Shown here: positions 23,277-36,178 of the stretch, piece by piece
How the letters are laid out: each line of letters starts with the position of its first letter
Position numbering within the stretch: the stretch's first letter is position 1
NCBI GenBank assembly: GCA_011634665.1
Contig: WAEK01000004.1
Location: forward strand, 21,001-85,000
Reading direction: 5' to 3'
Source: Mortierella sp. BCC40632
Lineage: Eukaryota; Mortierellomycota; Mortierellomycetes; Mortierellales; Mortierellaceae
DNA length: 64,000 nucleotides
The notes under the pieces: model-generated
Told to the model about the DNA's origin: nothing
The model's database searches: none
The model's input: only the letters and a program-made list of their open reading frames with translations
Position numbers and translations under genes: made by a program

Positions 23277-24382
23277 CTTCTTTTCTCTCTTTCTATCTCT
23301 TATTCTCACCCACACACCCCCACTCTCACTCTTTTTTGCTTACTCACTTTACTCTCTCAGCCTACTGTCCCTTTCCTACCCTTGACTCTCTCTTCCTTAC
23401 GCTGTCCTTCTTACTCATGCCTCTCATCCCCGACCTCAACCTCACCTGCGAGAACCCTTTATAACCAGCGCCGTTCGCACCCCATCCTCTTCTGCTCCTT
23501 GTCCTCATCTCTCTCCTTCAGCCCTTGCCGCACCTTCTCTCCGCTCACACTCACTCGTTCGCCCGCCCCCACCCTCACACCCCGCCTCGTCCTGCCTCAC
23601 CCCGCCTTTGCCCCGCCCCGTCTCGTCTCGTCTCGTCTCACCAGTGCATTGACGACACACACTTTCACCCGCTTCAACCCGGCCGTGTGAATGTAATGTT
23701 TCCTCCTACAACATGGTTGCATAGCCATGCTCAATCCTCATTTTCATCGCGACATGGATTCGGCATGACCAGGATGAAAATTTTTCGACATCCTGCAATC
23801 GCACGCGTACAAGTCTTTTTTTTTTTTTTTTCCTCGCCCTTTGTGTTATTATCGTAACATTCCAAAGCTCTTTGCCGTTGGTCCTCATGTCCTGTGTTGC
23901 CTCGCCGTGCTGCTGCCCACCCTGCGGGGCCTGCTCATGTTATCGGCAGGGCACAAGGACGGGAGGGAGTGAAAGGCAATGAGAGGGAGAGGAAGAGTGA
24001 GAGCGAGACGGACCTGAGGCCGAAGACAATGCATGCAGTCCCTGCGACAGCTGTTGGCCTCTTTTCATCCTTCTACTCGCATTCACCTTATTAGACAGTA
24101 CATGACATATCGCTCTCATTTTCATGGTTGTTTCCTCTCCATCTTTGCGCCTCTCGCCCGACATTGCTCGCTCTTCCCTCCCTCTCCCCCCCCCCAATGC
24201 CTACTCTTTTCTCTCCCACTTTCTCTCTCTTTCACACACACTCTCTCTTTTTCTCGCTCGTTTGCTCTCGCTCTCTCTTCTATTTCTCTCTTTCTCTCTT
24301 TCTCTCTCTCTCTCTCTCTTTCTCTATTCCTCTCTTTCTCTCGCTCTCGCCCTCCTTTCTCATCATTATCACTATTTTTTAC

Positions 24383-24416
<34 letters not shown>

Positions 24417-24707
24417 TGCTCTTTGCCTCCATCTTATCTCTTTCCACCTTTCCTTCCCCCCCCCCCTCTCTTCCTGTTCTGTCCGCCGCTCGTTCTGCCT
24501 GACAATTGCTCTTGCACGTACTCTGAAAATCTCGGCTAACCATATTCCTCTCTGACACACCATTGCGGCGATCATTACACAAACAAGCTCTCCTGCCAAT
24601 CCAGTCGATTACCAATTGCAAAATAGACCCGCCCACCCTGCTCTCCTTTCAAGAGCAAACTTCCCAGACTATTTCTCCCGCCTTTCCTTCCTCTTTCCTT
24701 CTTCCGC

Positions 24708-27700
24708 ATGGATTCTGCGAGTGCCCACGCCCAGGATCGCGTCTGGGATCCTGACGGCAGCCATCTTGGTGAGATCGACCCCAGTACTCTGTAAGTCGGA
24801 CCCCGAACGTGGGGCTGGAGAGAGAGCCAATACGAGCATTGAGCAAGGAAACGCGGATTAGTAGAGGCAACTGACCCATCCCCGCATACCCGACCTTCGC
24901 TCTCCTTCTCCCGCCTAAATACCTCCTTACGCCCATCTTTGCCCCCCCCTCCCCTTTGCCTCTCTTTCTTTATTGCTATTGCTGCTGCTGCTGTTGTTGT
25001 TGTTGTTGTTGTTGTTTGTTGTTTCTTCCTCTCTCCCTCTTTCTCCCTCTTTCTTTCTCATTTTCTCTATCTTATCCTCATTCCTTCTCATTCTCTTTTT
25101 CCTCTTTCTTTTCTCTCCTTCTCTTTCTCTTTCTCTTCCTCTTCCTCTATTCCAGGACATATTCGCTCGATATTGTCCAACAACCCCAGCGTGCTCGGAT
25201 GTGTGGATTTGGAGACAAGGTATGTACTAAGCAAATGTCGATCCGAGAGAACGCCTTTTCTCTTTTGTCCAATCCCCCGTTCCCTCCCTCCCCCCGTCTT
25301 CCCTCCTCCTTGCACACACCCCTGAATTTCGTTCGATCCTATTACACTGTGCCGGGTCCCTTTCAGATTTACAAACACTAATGCAGCCTACTTTGTGAAT
25401 TATTATTTCTCTCATTTCCTTTTGCACGACATTCCATTTTTCCCATGGATTGGACCCACAGGATCGTCGCAATGTAACGCCTGCACCTGTGCTCAAGCTC
25501 GTGGCCAGGACAACGGATGGAAAACTGGTCCCAGCGAGGTAGGTCATCCACAGCCAACCACCACCTCTCTGCGCTCCCCAACCAGTTTACCCAACCTCTC
25601 TCTCTTTCTTTCTTTCTTTTTCTCTCTTTTTCACTCCCATTATCTTTGTCTCTCTACTTTTATCGCCCTTGTTCCAAGAGAGACCCGCGGGGCATGTCAG
25701 AGCTTGTGGAGCTTGATGCAGGAATGCAACCTGGCCACGGAGATCACACTGTGCGAATATTCGCCGTACCGTTACTCTACATCGCGATCTCCGCGTGCTA
25801 CCCTCTTGCATCCTCGGGATCGCGTGGCTTCCCCCTTTTATTTCCAGTGTTCTACCTCACTCACTCTACCTGAAACATCGAGAACCAGGCTGGGTGGAGT
25901 AAGGATGATCATAATGTCTCTCTCTCTCTCTCTCTCTTCCTTCCTTCTCTCTCTCTAACTCTCGCTCTCTTACTCGCTCGTTCTCTCTTGGGCTCTGTCT
26001 ATGGGTTCGAGTTCTGCCGCGCGACGTCATAACCCTGGGTGTGGTCAGGCTCTCGAGGACCTGCAAAGACGGTAGTAGACTAAAAGACAGGGGGAGAGAG
26101 TGGAAAGAACAAGAGCGTGTCATGTCCAGCTCTCGCACTGGAAATGGGAGGCTCGGACACACACCGCAGCACATGTGAGAGTGAGAGAGAGTGAGAGATG
26201 CATCGTTTGCGCCCGCATGTCTGCTGTGTTCTCCTATTTATTTTTTTCTTTCGGACACACATACAAGGAAAAGAGGGGAAAATCTGACATTTCTGGGAAT
26301 GGGTGGAGTAACCGAGTTTTCGGATCAAGGCCATGCACAGCTGCTCGCAGCGGGCCTGACCTAGGACTCCGACCCTTGCGCTGCGGCCTCAATCTTTGCA
26401 CCACAGGCGAGTCCGCTCTCTTTCTTTCTCTTTCTCTTTCCCCTTCTCTTTCTCCTTCCCTTTCTCTTTCTCCTTCCCTTTCTCTTTCTCCTTCCCTTTC
26501 TCTTTCTCTCTCTTCTTCCTCCTTCTCCGCCCTTCCCTCTCCTCTCCTCTCCTCCTTCCCTTCCTCTCCCCACAAGAGGCTCTAACCTGCTTGCGTTTAT
26601 CTTACACCCCATTTTAGTCTCTTGAGCAAGCAACTGTTTGTTGTTAATGCTGACCTCTGGCTCGAGGACGAGAAGACGGAGCGCAACTTGGTCCTAATCT
26701 CCTCCATCTCATCGACTAAGCCCCTAATGCGACCTTTACCTTCGAGCTCCGCCGACCCTTCGAGTTTGGAGCCGTCTCAGCGCCAAGAGAGTATGTATGA
26801 GTCTTGGGATTCGTTGTCCTAATGCGCTTTCTATGCCGACCAGAAGACCCTTTTTGTAAACAACACGAAATGACACCCCGTGGCTATGCTGACTGTCCAG
26901 CCAATAACACTTCATGCTCTCGCTCGCTCTCCGCTCAGGTTTGGCCATGCAGTACCCAATAGAGTCTACCTCGCCTCCTCCAACCCCGGGCTCCTCTAGG
27001 ACCCTGCCATCAATAGGACCATCCTTTTCTCAGGTAGATCCTCGATTGAGCTATCCAGACCAATATCGGCCACTCCGGCATTTTGCCCCTCAAACGCATA
27101 TGGGAGACCGCAACCCCGTCTCGCCTCTGGGATACCGACACGACCCACGTCATAGCCGGTCTTCCTCTCCAGGAACAGCAACTACAGTGGATGATTCGAC
27201 AGGGCACACGCCTCGCACATCCTCTACAGATACAGAGTCTCATGCTCGATTCGAGTCAACGACCCCACACGATGGGCCATGGAGACCTCGCAGTGATAGC
27301 TCCGCAAACACAACTTCGGCCATTAGCAGCGTGGAAGACAGCGCGGGCACTGAAGACGAAGAAGAATACGTCGATGATCGTGGATGGGATGGAGTTTCGA
27401 CACAAAACCTGGTCGGTCAGACGACAGTTGGTGGACAGGTTGCACCAGATCTGGATGGCGTAATGAACCATATCTGGTTTGCATTCAGTGTTCTCTCGAT
27501 CCGGACGGAAGGGATCTTTAAGCTTCGGTTCTCGCTTTGTAACCTCTCGCGGCTTTCCGAGCCTGGGTATGGTCTTTTTGTTCCGAGAAAGAAAAGAAAA
27601 ACACCTCTGCTGTAGACGGACTGCATCACAGTAGATTAAGAGTGCTAATCATCTCTATCTTCCTCTCTCCTCTCCCTCCTCTCCTCTTGCCTCTCTCTCC

Positions 27701-27855
27701 TCTCTTCTCTCTCTCCCCTTGGATCGCACGCAACACCAACCAATTTTTCGTGTCTTTAGCAGAAACTCGACCTCAATCATCTGTCAAACCTTTTCCGAGC
27801 CAATCCAAGTCCAGTCTCCGAAGCGATTCCTTGGCACAATTGGTAAACGAACAGA

Positions 27856-27888
<33 letters not shown>

Positions 27889-28096
27889 CCTCACTGTAGA
27901 GAATGACTCCTCCTTTTTTTCTCTCGAGAAGTAATGACCGCATATCTCGTGACCAATTAACAAACAAACCTACTAATCTTCTTTCCACTCCCCACCTCCT
28001 CCCTTTACTGTAGACAATAACGATATTGCAAATCACCTGAACAAGTACTCGATCAGGATTCCTTCTAGAAAAGATGAGAAAACTCGTCCTGGATAA
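24708..28096 (+). CDS. Velvet-domain regulator (VelB/VosA type), 7 exons
   Basis: Fungal nuclear regulator of development, spore formation and secondary metabolism. Velvet proteins form homo- and heterodimers and bind DNA through an NF-kB-like fold. Exons: 24708-24790, 25156-25219, 25462-25538, 26618-26790, 26939-27566, 27760-27842 and 28014-28096. Every join keeps phase and the introns are GT-AG, giving 396 residues. Diagnostic pieces in order are LDIVQQPQRARMCGFGDKDR, PAPVLKLVARTTDGKLVPAS, LFVVNADLWLEDEKTERNLV, WFAFSVLSIRTEGIFKLRF and SEPIQVQSPKRFLGTI. About 190 residues of P/S/T-rich and then acidic sequence interrupt the domain before WFAFSVLS, a layout known from VelB. Intron 3 (1,079 bp) is long and CT-rich and might hide an exon. 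The VelB-versus-VosA assignment is open. Confidence 0.93.
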
Positions 28097-28316
28097 ATGG
28101 GCTAGACCCCATTTTAATACTACTACCACTACAGCTACTACAACGTTTCATTTTTTTTTTTTTGGCCTTTTCAATTTCTTTTTTTCTTCTTCTTTTTTTC
28201 ATGGTTTCTAACGACTTCTTCCATACATCAAATACCCTTGCCTACTTTCCTCCTTCCTATCCACTTACTACAACTACTACAGCTACTACAGTACAGCATA
28301 AAGACCACTCATGCAT

Positions 28317-28739
28317 TTATTTATTTGAAATGAAGTTTACGATCACCCAAGCATAGTCCCGCCCTCGAGGCTCCGCAGGCGAACTGTGTGACATCTTTTG
28401 CCCCCCTTCTCTTCTCTCGCTCCTCCCTTGATATTTTTTGATTGAACGAATCCTATTGGAGGATGAGTAGGGAGGGTCTTTGCTGTGTTTTGGTCCGAAG
28501 GGGGTGGGAGTGGGAGACTTGACATTTGGGATCATGTCACTTGCTCTTTCAGTCCTATGACTGCTTATTCGAAAGTTAAAAACCCGAGAAGGCTCACTCT
28601 CTAGACTCTTTGGGCCATGTTCACCTGGCGTCGTTTCGTTGTCAGTATCATTCGGTCTATTGCACACCTCAATGGACGAAGAGGGGTGATGGTGCTTACT
28701 CCGAGATAAGGGAGGAGGGGGCTCAAGCCTGATTCCCAT
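28317..28739 (-). CDS. Uncertain 140-aa open frame
   Basis: An ATG-started minus-strand frame of 140 residues, basic and P/S-rich, ending VIVNFISNK. No motif, signal peptide or membrane segment is recognised. It lies just downstream of the velvet gene and opposite its probable 3' UTR, so it may be a chance frame. A GTAAGC inside it could act as a donor. Composition is close to the surrounding non-repeat DNA. Confidence 0.25.
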   Translation of the reverse strand: MGIRLEPPPPLSRSKHHHPSSSIEVCNRPNDTDNETTPGEHGPKSLESEPSRVFNFRISSHRTERASDMIPNVKSPTPTPFGPKHSKDPPYSSSNRIRSIKKYQGRSERREGGQKMSHSSPAEPRGRDYAWVIVNFISNK

Positions 28740-28802
28740 GACAGACTAGTCTATCCATCACTTGGCTCCTTACTCTCAGCAATACGATAGGTCCACGGTA
28801 CA

Positions 28803-31800
28803 ACCCATCCCGACCTTGACAATGCACGTCGCTTACCTGAATGCCAAATCCACAAACTCAGTGAGAGACACCAGCTCGTCATTTATGTTGATGGTTATCT
28901 GACAACCGAAAAGGCCAAGACCCACCAGCGGCGCAAGATAATTTATCATGGCCGTGCACACATGCGCTACAGATACAAGCGCATGACAAAACTCCCATCA
29001 CATCAAGAGAACTTAGGTTCGCCTTTTCATGGTCCTTGGAGGATAGACAAGTCTTTGTTAAGTTCATGGATAGCAGGGAATATGATGCTATTCTCTGTGG
29101 TACAGAGGCCAACGTTTGGATTACCAGCGACATCGAAGAAGAAGGCATCGTTGTCACTGGCACCCGGATTGTATGTCGACCGATGGGTCGAACCAACTTG
29201 TGAAGGTTCAGGCTGCTACTTAAAGACGGCTATCCCCAGTATGCTGGGCCAGACCAGTGGTTAGTTGATAGCCCTCACCATTGTCTCCGGGAGTGATTTC
29301 GACGGCAATTCCCCAACGCTTGGGATCGAGTCAAACCACAAGCTGATTAGGGGGCTCAGTCATAAGGGTAACAATTCTCTCTCTATCATGGCATTGTCAG
29401 GTTGTTTAACATGCCGCCTTTCCTTATGTTTCCTCAATAGAGGGGTGTCGGCTATTATTCAAAACTCGCCTCGTCTTCCCAAGGCGATATGCAAAGCCGG
29501 CAGAGATGATATAAATGATCGGGCTTTTATGTCTTCTGAGAGCTCCGTCTCGATATACATATGACTTAATGATGCAGAACAGGCAGCGCCGAAAGGAAGC
29601 GTACAAGACGAACGTGGCGAAGAGGTGAGTTACATCCATTGACTCACAGTTGTGGAATACTAAAAGTGGTGCTTATCATCTCACTTTCCTTCTGACAGAA
29701 CTTTACTGGGCACCCAGCCCTCGACAGCAGTTGCGAGCAAGTTCTCGAACAAGTTTGTAACTGCTGACAAACCCAACTCTGCCAATGCGTCTGTAGATCG
29801 CCCACGATACTCAGCCAGGCTGCGGTGTGAGCCAACACAGAGCTCAAACGACCATCTGCCATGCTGCAATACAATCTGAAGCTATGGGATTCGCCGCCTA
29901 ACAAACCAGAATCCCAGGCGTCTCAGCCAAAGAAACCTTCAGCACCGATCAAGCCTCAGATTCATAACCATTTTGAGCAGATGTAAATGCTAGACGAGAT
30001 ATCGATAATGTGGGAGAATCTCGCTGTTTCTCTTGATATTGGCAACTTCAAGAAAAACATTGGAGCTATAGCATCGAGCTTTGATGTCTCCCAAAGGATC
30101 CTCGGTCTCTCTTAGCGAGCTGTCATCTACCCAATGGAAAGGTCAAGGTAATGAGATCAGAGAGAGAGGGATGATGAACTCTGATTAGGAGCAGGGACCT
30201 TTAGTTGCTCTCCATCTTGCCTCAACGAAAATTACGGTCGTTTACTCTTACCGTCTGCCATTGATGAGCTAAATTGTGTACTTTGTTGATATTGGTGGCT
30301 GGCATCATCAATGAGGGCAGGCTATCAGGTATGGATGAGATCAAGCTGAATAACAAGGTGCTCACGATCGAGATCTTCCTACGACTGGACAACATGATGA
30401 GCAGCAAGTGGATCATCGCACCTTTGCTACTGGCTGAGGATAGCTGAATGACTTTTATCAAGATCAGCCTAGGAGCCTCTTATTTTTTCACAAACAGGAG
30501 GATCTGCACTCAGCCATCAAAAAGCTCGTCAATCATAAAGGCGAACATAAACAGACCTGACCGCATTCTGACTTTCAGGCCAAGAACAAGTCCTTTCATC
30601 CAACGAGTCCTTCCACTCGTTGCTCCCGATACCCTTGCCTCCAACAAGGCATGAAAGGGCATCTTGAACGTCCCGATTACATAAATCAGCTGTGCGTCAA
30701 GGGTTTTCAAACTGGGCGGAAAGGCTACTATTATAGATCGCTTTTTTTTTTTTTTTTTTTTTTTTTTTGGCTAAGTTGGGACGATAGAAACCTAAAAAGA
30801 GAGTTAAAAGAGATGCCTTTATGCTTCCTACAGCGAGAGCTGCAAACAGGGTCATTTTTACCTTGTTAGTGGACTTGGATGACCAGTACAAATATTGACC
30901 TCAACCTTTGAATAAACCATACACCTCATCTCACCGACTTTGACATCCCTATTTTCATCAGCTACCCCCTCCGCGGATCAATTAAGACCGATGGTAATAG
31001 ACTACAAGCCTTAGCATTCAAGTTACGCGAGCCATCACTTGTACATTACAAGGGCATCCCAACGGCTTGCTACCGGATCGACTGCTATCTAGTACGGCTA
31101 GCACGGACGACCCTTTGACCAATGCCATGAACATCTTCACAGCCAAGGAGGATGCCAAGCGATTACTATGTTGTACTTCCGATCAGTTGGCTTCTGTTTC
31201 ATACCTACGCATTAACCTAGGTCAGGCATGCGTCGTAGGTGCTTATACCACTCTTCCTTCTGAGAAGGAAGCAAGGAGAGGAAGCAACCGCAACCGCCGG
31301 CGTCGCAAGCGAGGGAGCAGAGGTAGCAAGTCGAAAGGACTGAGATACAATAAAGTCAAGACAGACAGTCGAGCCGAAAACAACGAGCGGCACATCAACA
31401 TAGCCACAAATCAGAAGGTCATCTTGCAGTCAGCTTTTCAACCCAGGAAGTGGGCGGAGGCCCGAAAATACAGGGACTTGACGCCTCCATGCGGTCGTCC
31501 ACATGTATCGTCAAGGTCGAGGAGCTATTGGTTAAAACAATCGAATTAGCGACCCCATGTCTATATAGCGAGGAAGCCTGGTTTGGTGCTTACATTAAAT
31601 ACCGTAACACCTACAAGGATGAGACCGACACTGTTTACATCGGCTGTAATTTCATATTCAAACTTCAGAGATTCTATGCAAGAATGGAGGATTATCGTCA
31701 ACTGGCGGGTGTTCTACTGCAGATGGTAAGCAATACGATTGGGGACGTGGAAAAAGAGTGAGAATAAAGCAATAATTGAGAAGATGCTACTTTCAGTCTA

Positions 31801-32248
31801 CGATGAGACTCTTATCCTTTACATGCCACACTCCTCTTATACTTTGTCCAAGTGATAAAGGTAGATTACCCAATATTACTATCGCTACTTCTCTCCAATT
31901 CTTTTGGCGCCAACCATCTTCCATCTTTCCATGCATAAGCGCGCCCGGGGGAGTATCTAATGATAGGTGTTAAATGGACATACTACCAGCAAAAAATTGC
32001 TCCAAGTGCAAAGACTCTGTCAACCAGCAAAAAGCTCAATCACCGCGACAGTATGGTCAACCGTAACATCATCAATACTTTACGCGCTTACACCTAAATG
32101 CAGGAACGACTAGATTATTTGTACTCGACCAACAAAGATGGTCGTTCTACTTGTAAGGGCGACTACAGTGCATCTCAGAGTAACCCTAAGAAAACAGAAG
32201 GAAGCGGTGGCAATGAAACAGGACGTTTACCTTTTACAAAAAGATGAA
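28803..32248 (+). pseudogene. Broken mobile-element relic: XPG/FEN1-like plus Fanzor/TnpB-like nucleases
   Basis: Translation shifts frame and meets stops many times, but ordered nuclease motifs survive. From 28803 one frame gives about 60 residues including LVIYVDGYLTTEKAKTHQRR, like the N-terminal active-site strand of FEN1/XPG-type PIN nucleases. At 29044-29205 DAILCGTEANVWITSDIEEE matches the internal XPG block, and at about 29263 LIALTIVSGSDFDGNSPTLG matches the helix-hairpin block. Further right, 31210 begins INLGQACVVGAY (RuvC-I-like) with an R/K-rich insert and TNQKVILQSAF. CSKC at 31998-32009 resembles half of the zinc finger, and 32041 begins HRDSMVNRNIINTLRA (RuvC-III-like), followed by an ERLDYLYSTNKDGR tail. 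This second set is the Fanzor/TnpB order. Element ends and target-site duplications were not found. Confidence 0.65.
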
Positions 32249-34065
32249 GACTCTATCTAGGATCGATAAAGCATCTACATCAGTTTAGTGAAAGAGGGCA
32301 ACAACAAGCGAAGACAACAGAGAGAGTTTAGCACAGCAGATTAGCGTCTTCCATTATCCCGTCAGCCAGTCATTTTGAATCGCCCTTTCCCCTCCTAAAA
32401 TTAAAATTTTCCTTGCTTGGGCTATGGGGTGTCGTGACCATGTCCATCAGTGGAACGTGGATGAGGAAAGGGCACCAGATTTGCAGTCATTAACACTGAA
32501 GCAGATGAGATGTCAGCAATACAGCATACATCAGCGTAGGCAAAGAACATTTCTGCCTCAGCTGGGGAGGTTCATCGACCTCTTTTTATTCATGATGTGT
32601 TGGTCATCTTTGTTCACAGTACCATCCATCCATCCATCCATCCATCCAAAAAAAAAAAAAAAAAAAAAAAAAGAGGGGGGGGGAGCCTAAAAATGTCAAA
32701 GAAAGCTGCGACTCTTTCTCTCTCCCATGAGAGTCGAGGAAGAGAAACAAGAGCAAGAATATATGGTTCAGTGCATCGGAGCCATGTCCTCTTTCTTTTT
32801 TGAGGAACGCTTGAACAAAGCTTCTGGACGACCAACAGATTCACTAGCATGGATTACCGCTTCCAAGCTTGATTTTCTCAAACTTTTGCAGTGGAAATGG
32901 GAGATATCATCTTTCCGAAAAAAAAAAAAAAAAAAAAAAAAGGCAGGAAAAGTCTGAACAACCCCAGAGCAGATTTCTCTTCGTTTCTTGTCCAAACTCT
33001 GGGGTCCATTAAAAAAATATGCAGAATTCATCCTCATTGAGACTTCTTTCCCTTCCTCCTTGACAAATATGACAGGGCTCTGGAAAGAGAAACAGCCTTG
33101 GAGTTCTGGAAAGCGCTAGCCATTCAAATGGATTTAGTGAGTTTACGGTATGAGACTGTTTGGCTGATTCTCGTAGTACCTTCGTTAGAAACGGGGAATC
33201 CTCTTGGAGCCGCCATTTATCACAAGAATGCCACTAGATTCGAAAAGACGCAGATTTGATATCATACAAAATTCAGAGCTCTGTGTTAACGGGACTAGAA
33301 TGGCTGCCAATTAATGAATTGAAAGCCTTCTGCGGAAGAAACTCAGAAGATTAGGGATCCAAGGGAAATGTGTCAGACTACCCAGGAATGGATTACCCAT
33401 TTTGAAAAAGAGATATTCTTGAATCCTACTATGCCATGATACCTAGGACTGCCCCCCCTGTTTTCTATTAACTGCTTCGCGTTGAGAGATTATGGCTTTG
33501 ACGGCCAGGTTATCTAAGGCACATCGATCTCTTGAACTCTGAAGATTCATTGGTAACCCACTCTACTCCTGAACAACATTTTCCTCCAAAATGGGTAAGA
33601 ATCGGTTAGAAATTGGAGATACCATATAGGATGGGCCCTTGGAACAACAGATAAAACCCGCTTTTTCTTTTTTTTTTTCTTTACCGTCGCTTTACACAAA
33701 CAATGTCAAACGACCCTCGCAAAGACAAGTGGTAAGGGTTGGGAAAGACTGGGAGATATTGGATTGGCTGACTACTTTATCTGTTTAGAATTAACAACTA
33801 TAGTGCTACCATAAATGGTTATGACTGACCAATGCTCTTTCCATACTAGTCAAAGTAGATCGACAGAACCTCCTTCGTCATAGTTCATGGAGAATGATAT
33901 TAAAAAAAAATAATAAAGAGCTGCAGAACGCGCTCACTGCCTACTCCCAGACCAACCAATAGATTTCCGTGGCTTTCTTTGCCAGTCCCAAAAAAACCGC
34001 CTGGAAGGCACAGTCGATCCTCATTTGCACAACGGTGGAAAAAAAAAAAGGTGAACGACGAGACA
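32249..34065. other. Degenerate region between relic and USP39 gene
   Basis: Contains a CATC array (about 32624-32648) running into a 20-odd A tract, another A-tract near 32919-32941, and stop-interrupted fragments. A 66-residue fragment at 33059-33259 looks protein-like (ERETALEFWKALAIQMDL) but has no recognised family and no start. The 3' end of this stretch is the leader of the gene at 34066; unlike other leaders here it is not strongly CT-rich. Confidence 0.4.
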
Positions 34066-36121
34066 ATGGAGCCAACACAGGAAGAAATCAAGGACGGCCA
34101 TGTTAAGAACGAGCACGATCGGGAATCATTCTCGGATGATGATGAGGCTGTGCATTCGATTCACCGTGTCAAGCGGAAAAAAACAACTCCTAATGCAGAC
34201 CAAGGAGAAAGCAATAGTTCCGATGCTCTGACAAACGCCAACAAGGGCAAACCCAACAGTAGCAGCAACAGTGGCCACCGAGGAGGACTCTACTTGGACA
34301 CAATCCAACGCTATATGCTGGATTTCGACTTCGAAAAAGTTTGCTCCGTGTCGTTGTCAAATCTCAATGTCTATGCTTGTCTAGTCTGTGGAAAGTATTT
34401 CCAAGGTAAGAAGAGAGGCAAAATTAAACATCCTGCGCTCCCCTGTGCAGGCGCCCGAACCGCAGGATCACTTTTGAGGTCTAGCTATCTGCTTGAGATG
34501 CTAAGGTATTTGTTTACATGCCTTGTTATGCTAGGCCGCGGAACGACGTCGCATGCCTATTTTCATAGTCTCCACGAGAACCACCACGTCTTTATCAACT
34601 TGAATACACTCAAGGTAAATTGAAATGACCATCCAATCTTCTCTCCCTCCACGAGTCCAGAATGGACGAAGTACACTTTATCTAACCGATCTATGCTATT
34701 CCTCTTAGGTGTATGTTCTCCCTGATAGCTATGAAGTAACAGACTCTTCGCTCGCGGATATCAAGGTAAGAACGAACGGTTGTTGTTTTTTATACAAAAG
34801 TAAAAGGAACAAAGAAAATGGTGATCTAGACGACTCACCACTTTCTCTCTTATTGTTGTTGACAATACCAAAGTATGTCTTGGATCCTCGATATACTCCT
34901 GCACAAGTGACTGCGCTGGATAAGAACGCAAGCCAGTCGTATGATCTGAATCGAAAGCCATATCTTCCAGGTATTGATTTTTTGGCTGAGCTTGAAGAGA
35001 CTGGATCATTAGACCGTAGAAGAGACTCTTAACCTGAGCCTTTTTTTATTTGGGGGGGGGGGACATATGTCGGGTCTTTGTAGGGTTTATCGGAATGAAC
35101 AACATCAAGGCAAACGATTATGTGAACGTAGTTATTCAGGTGTTGGCACATGTTCCTCCGCTTCGTGACTATTTTATGCTTGGCAGCTTTGACGACAAGT
35201 CTGAGTTGGTGAAGCGCTTCAGCACATTGGTCCGAAAGATATGGAACCCATCGGCATTCAAAGGACAAGTCAGTCCCCACGAACTTCTCCAGGCAAGTTG
35301 ACTGCAACAAATGAGAGGCTCTTGCGGAAGGATACGTTTGTTTTTATTTTCCCCTTTCTATTGTAAAGGATATGCCCCTGAGTTTACTTGTGTTGACATT
35401 GCATTATGCTATTGTGAAATTTGGACCTATAGGAGATCTCCAATGCGAGTAACAGGAAGTTCAGGCTGACAGAACAGGCAGACCCACTAGCGTTTTTGTC
35501 GTGGTTTTTGAACACACTGCATAAGGATCTTGGTGGCACAAGGAAGCGGGACAGCAGTATCATTTACTCAACATTCCAGGGAGAGGTTGCTATTGAGAGC
35601 CAGCCTATCGATCCCAAGGCTGCAAAAGGTGCTCAACGTACCTTCAACACGACGGAAGGTAAGAGGCTTTTATTTTTTATAGCAAGGACTTTGCATATTG
35701 CATGCAGAGATTGTTATAACAATTTTTTTTTCCGTGACCAAAGATCGATTCTAAAGATGACTTATCCTTTTTGAATGACTGGATTTTTATTTACATTTCT
35801 ACCTTTGGGAATGAATAGAGATCGTCAAGTCAAAGTCACCTTTCTTGTTCTTGGCATTGGAGCTTCCGCCTCCGCCACTTTTCCACGATGAGCTGGAGAA
35901 GAACATTATCCCACAAGTTCCTTTGACAACAATCCTTTCCAAATACGACGGACGAACGATTCAGGTACCACTTTCTTGTACCTTGATTGAGCTCCATACT
36001 ACACCAAACGGAACAACTTGCTGACTTTTGGTGCTCCCCCGTCCCCCGTCCCCTATCTTTTGCTGCTAAACTAACCTGTCTCCGCTCTTTGGCTGTCCAT
36101 CTGTTTCTCTTTGTTTGTCCC

Positions 36122-36178
<57 letters not shown>

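Larger units (their letters stand above)
20075..24707. other. Repeat-rich intergenic block
   Basis: A 4.6 kb stretch dominated by simple repeats. The plus strand is GA- and GTGA-rich to about 22.8 kb and CT-rich from 23.2 to 24.7 kb, up to the velvet start. Around 22.5-23.0 kb the DNA is GC-rich, and on the minus strand it would encode an E/D run near 22537-22610, but that frame otherwise consists of repeat-encoded S/L/R runs. A T-tract lies at 24392-24417. No gene is supported. Confidence 0.5.

Noticed and set aside
33979..34065. Upstream extension of the USP39 frame
   Set aside because: The extension starts at TTG and contains a K run from an A-tract; the ATG at 34066 is the first in frame.
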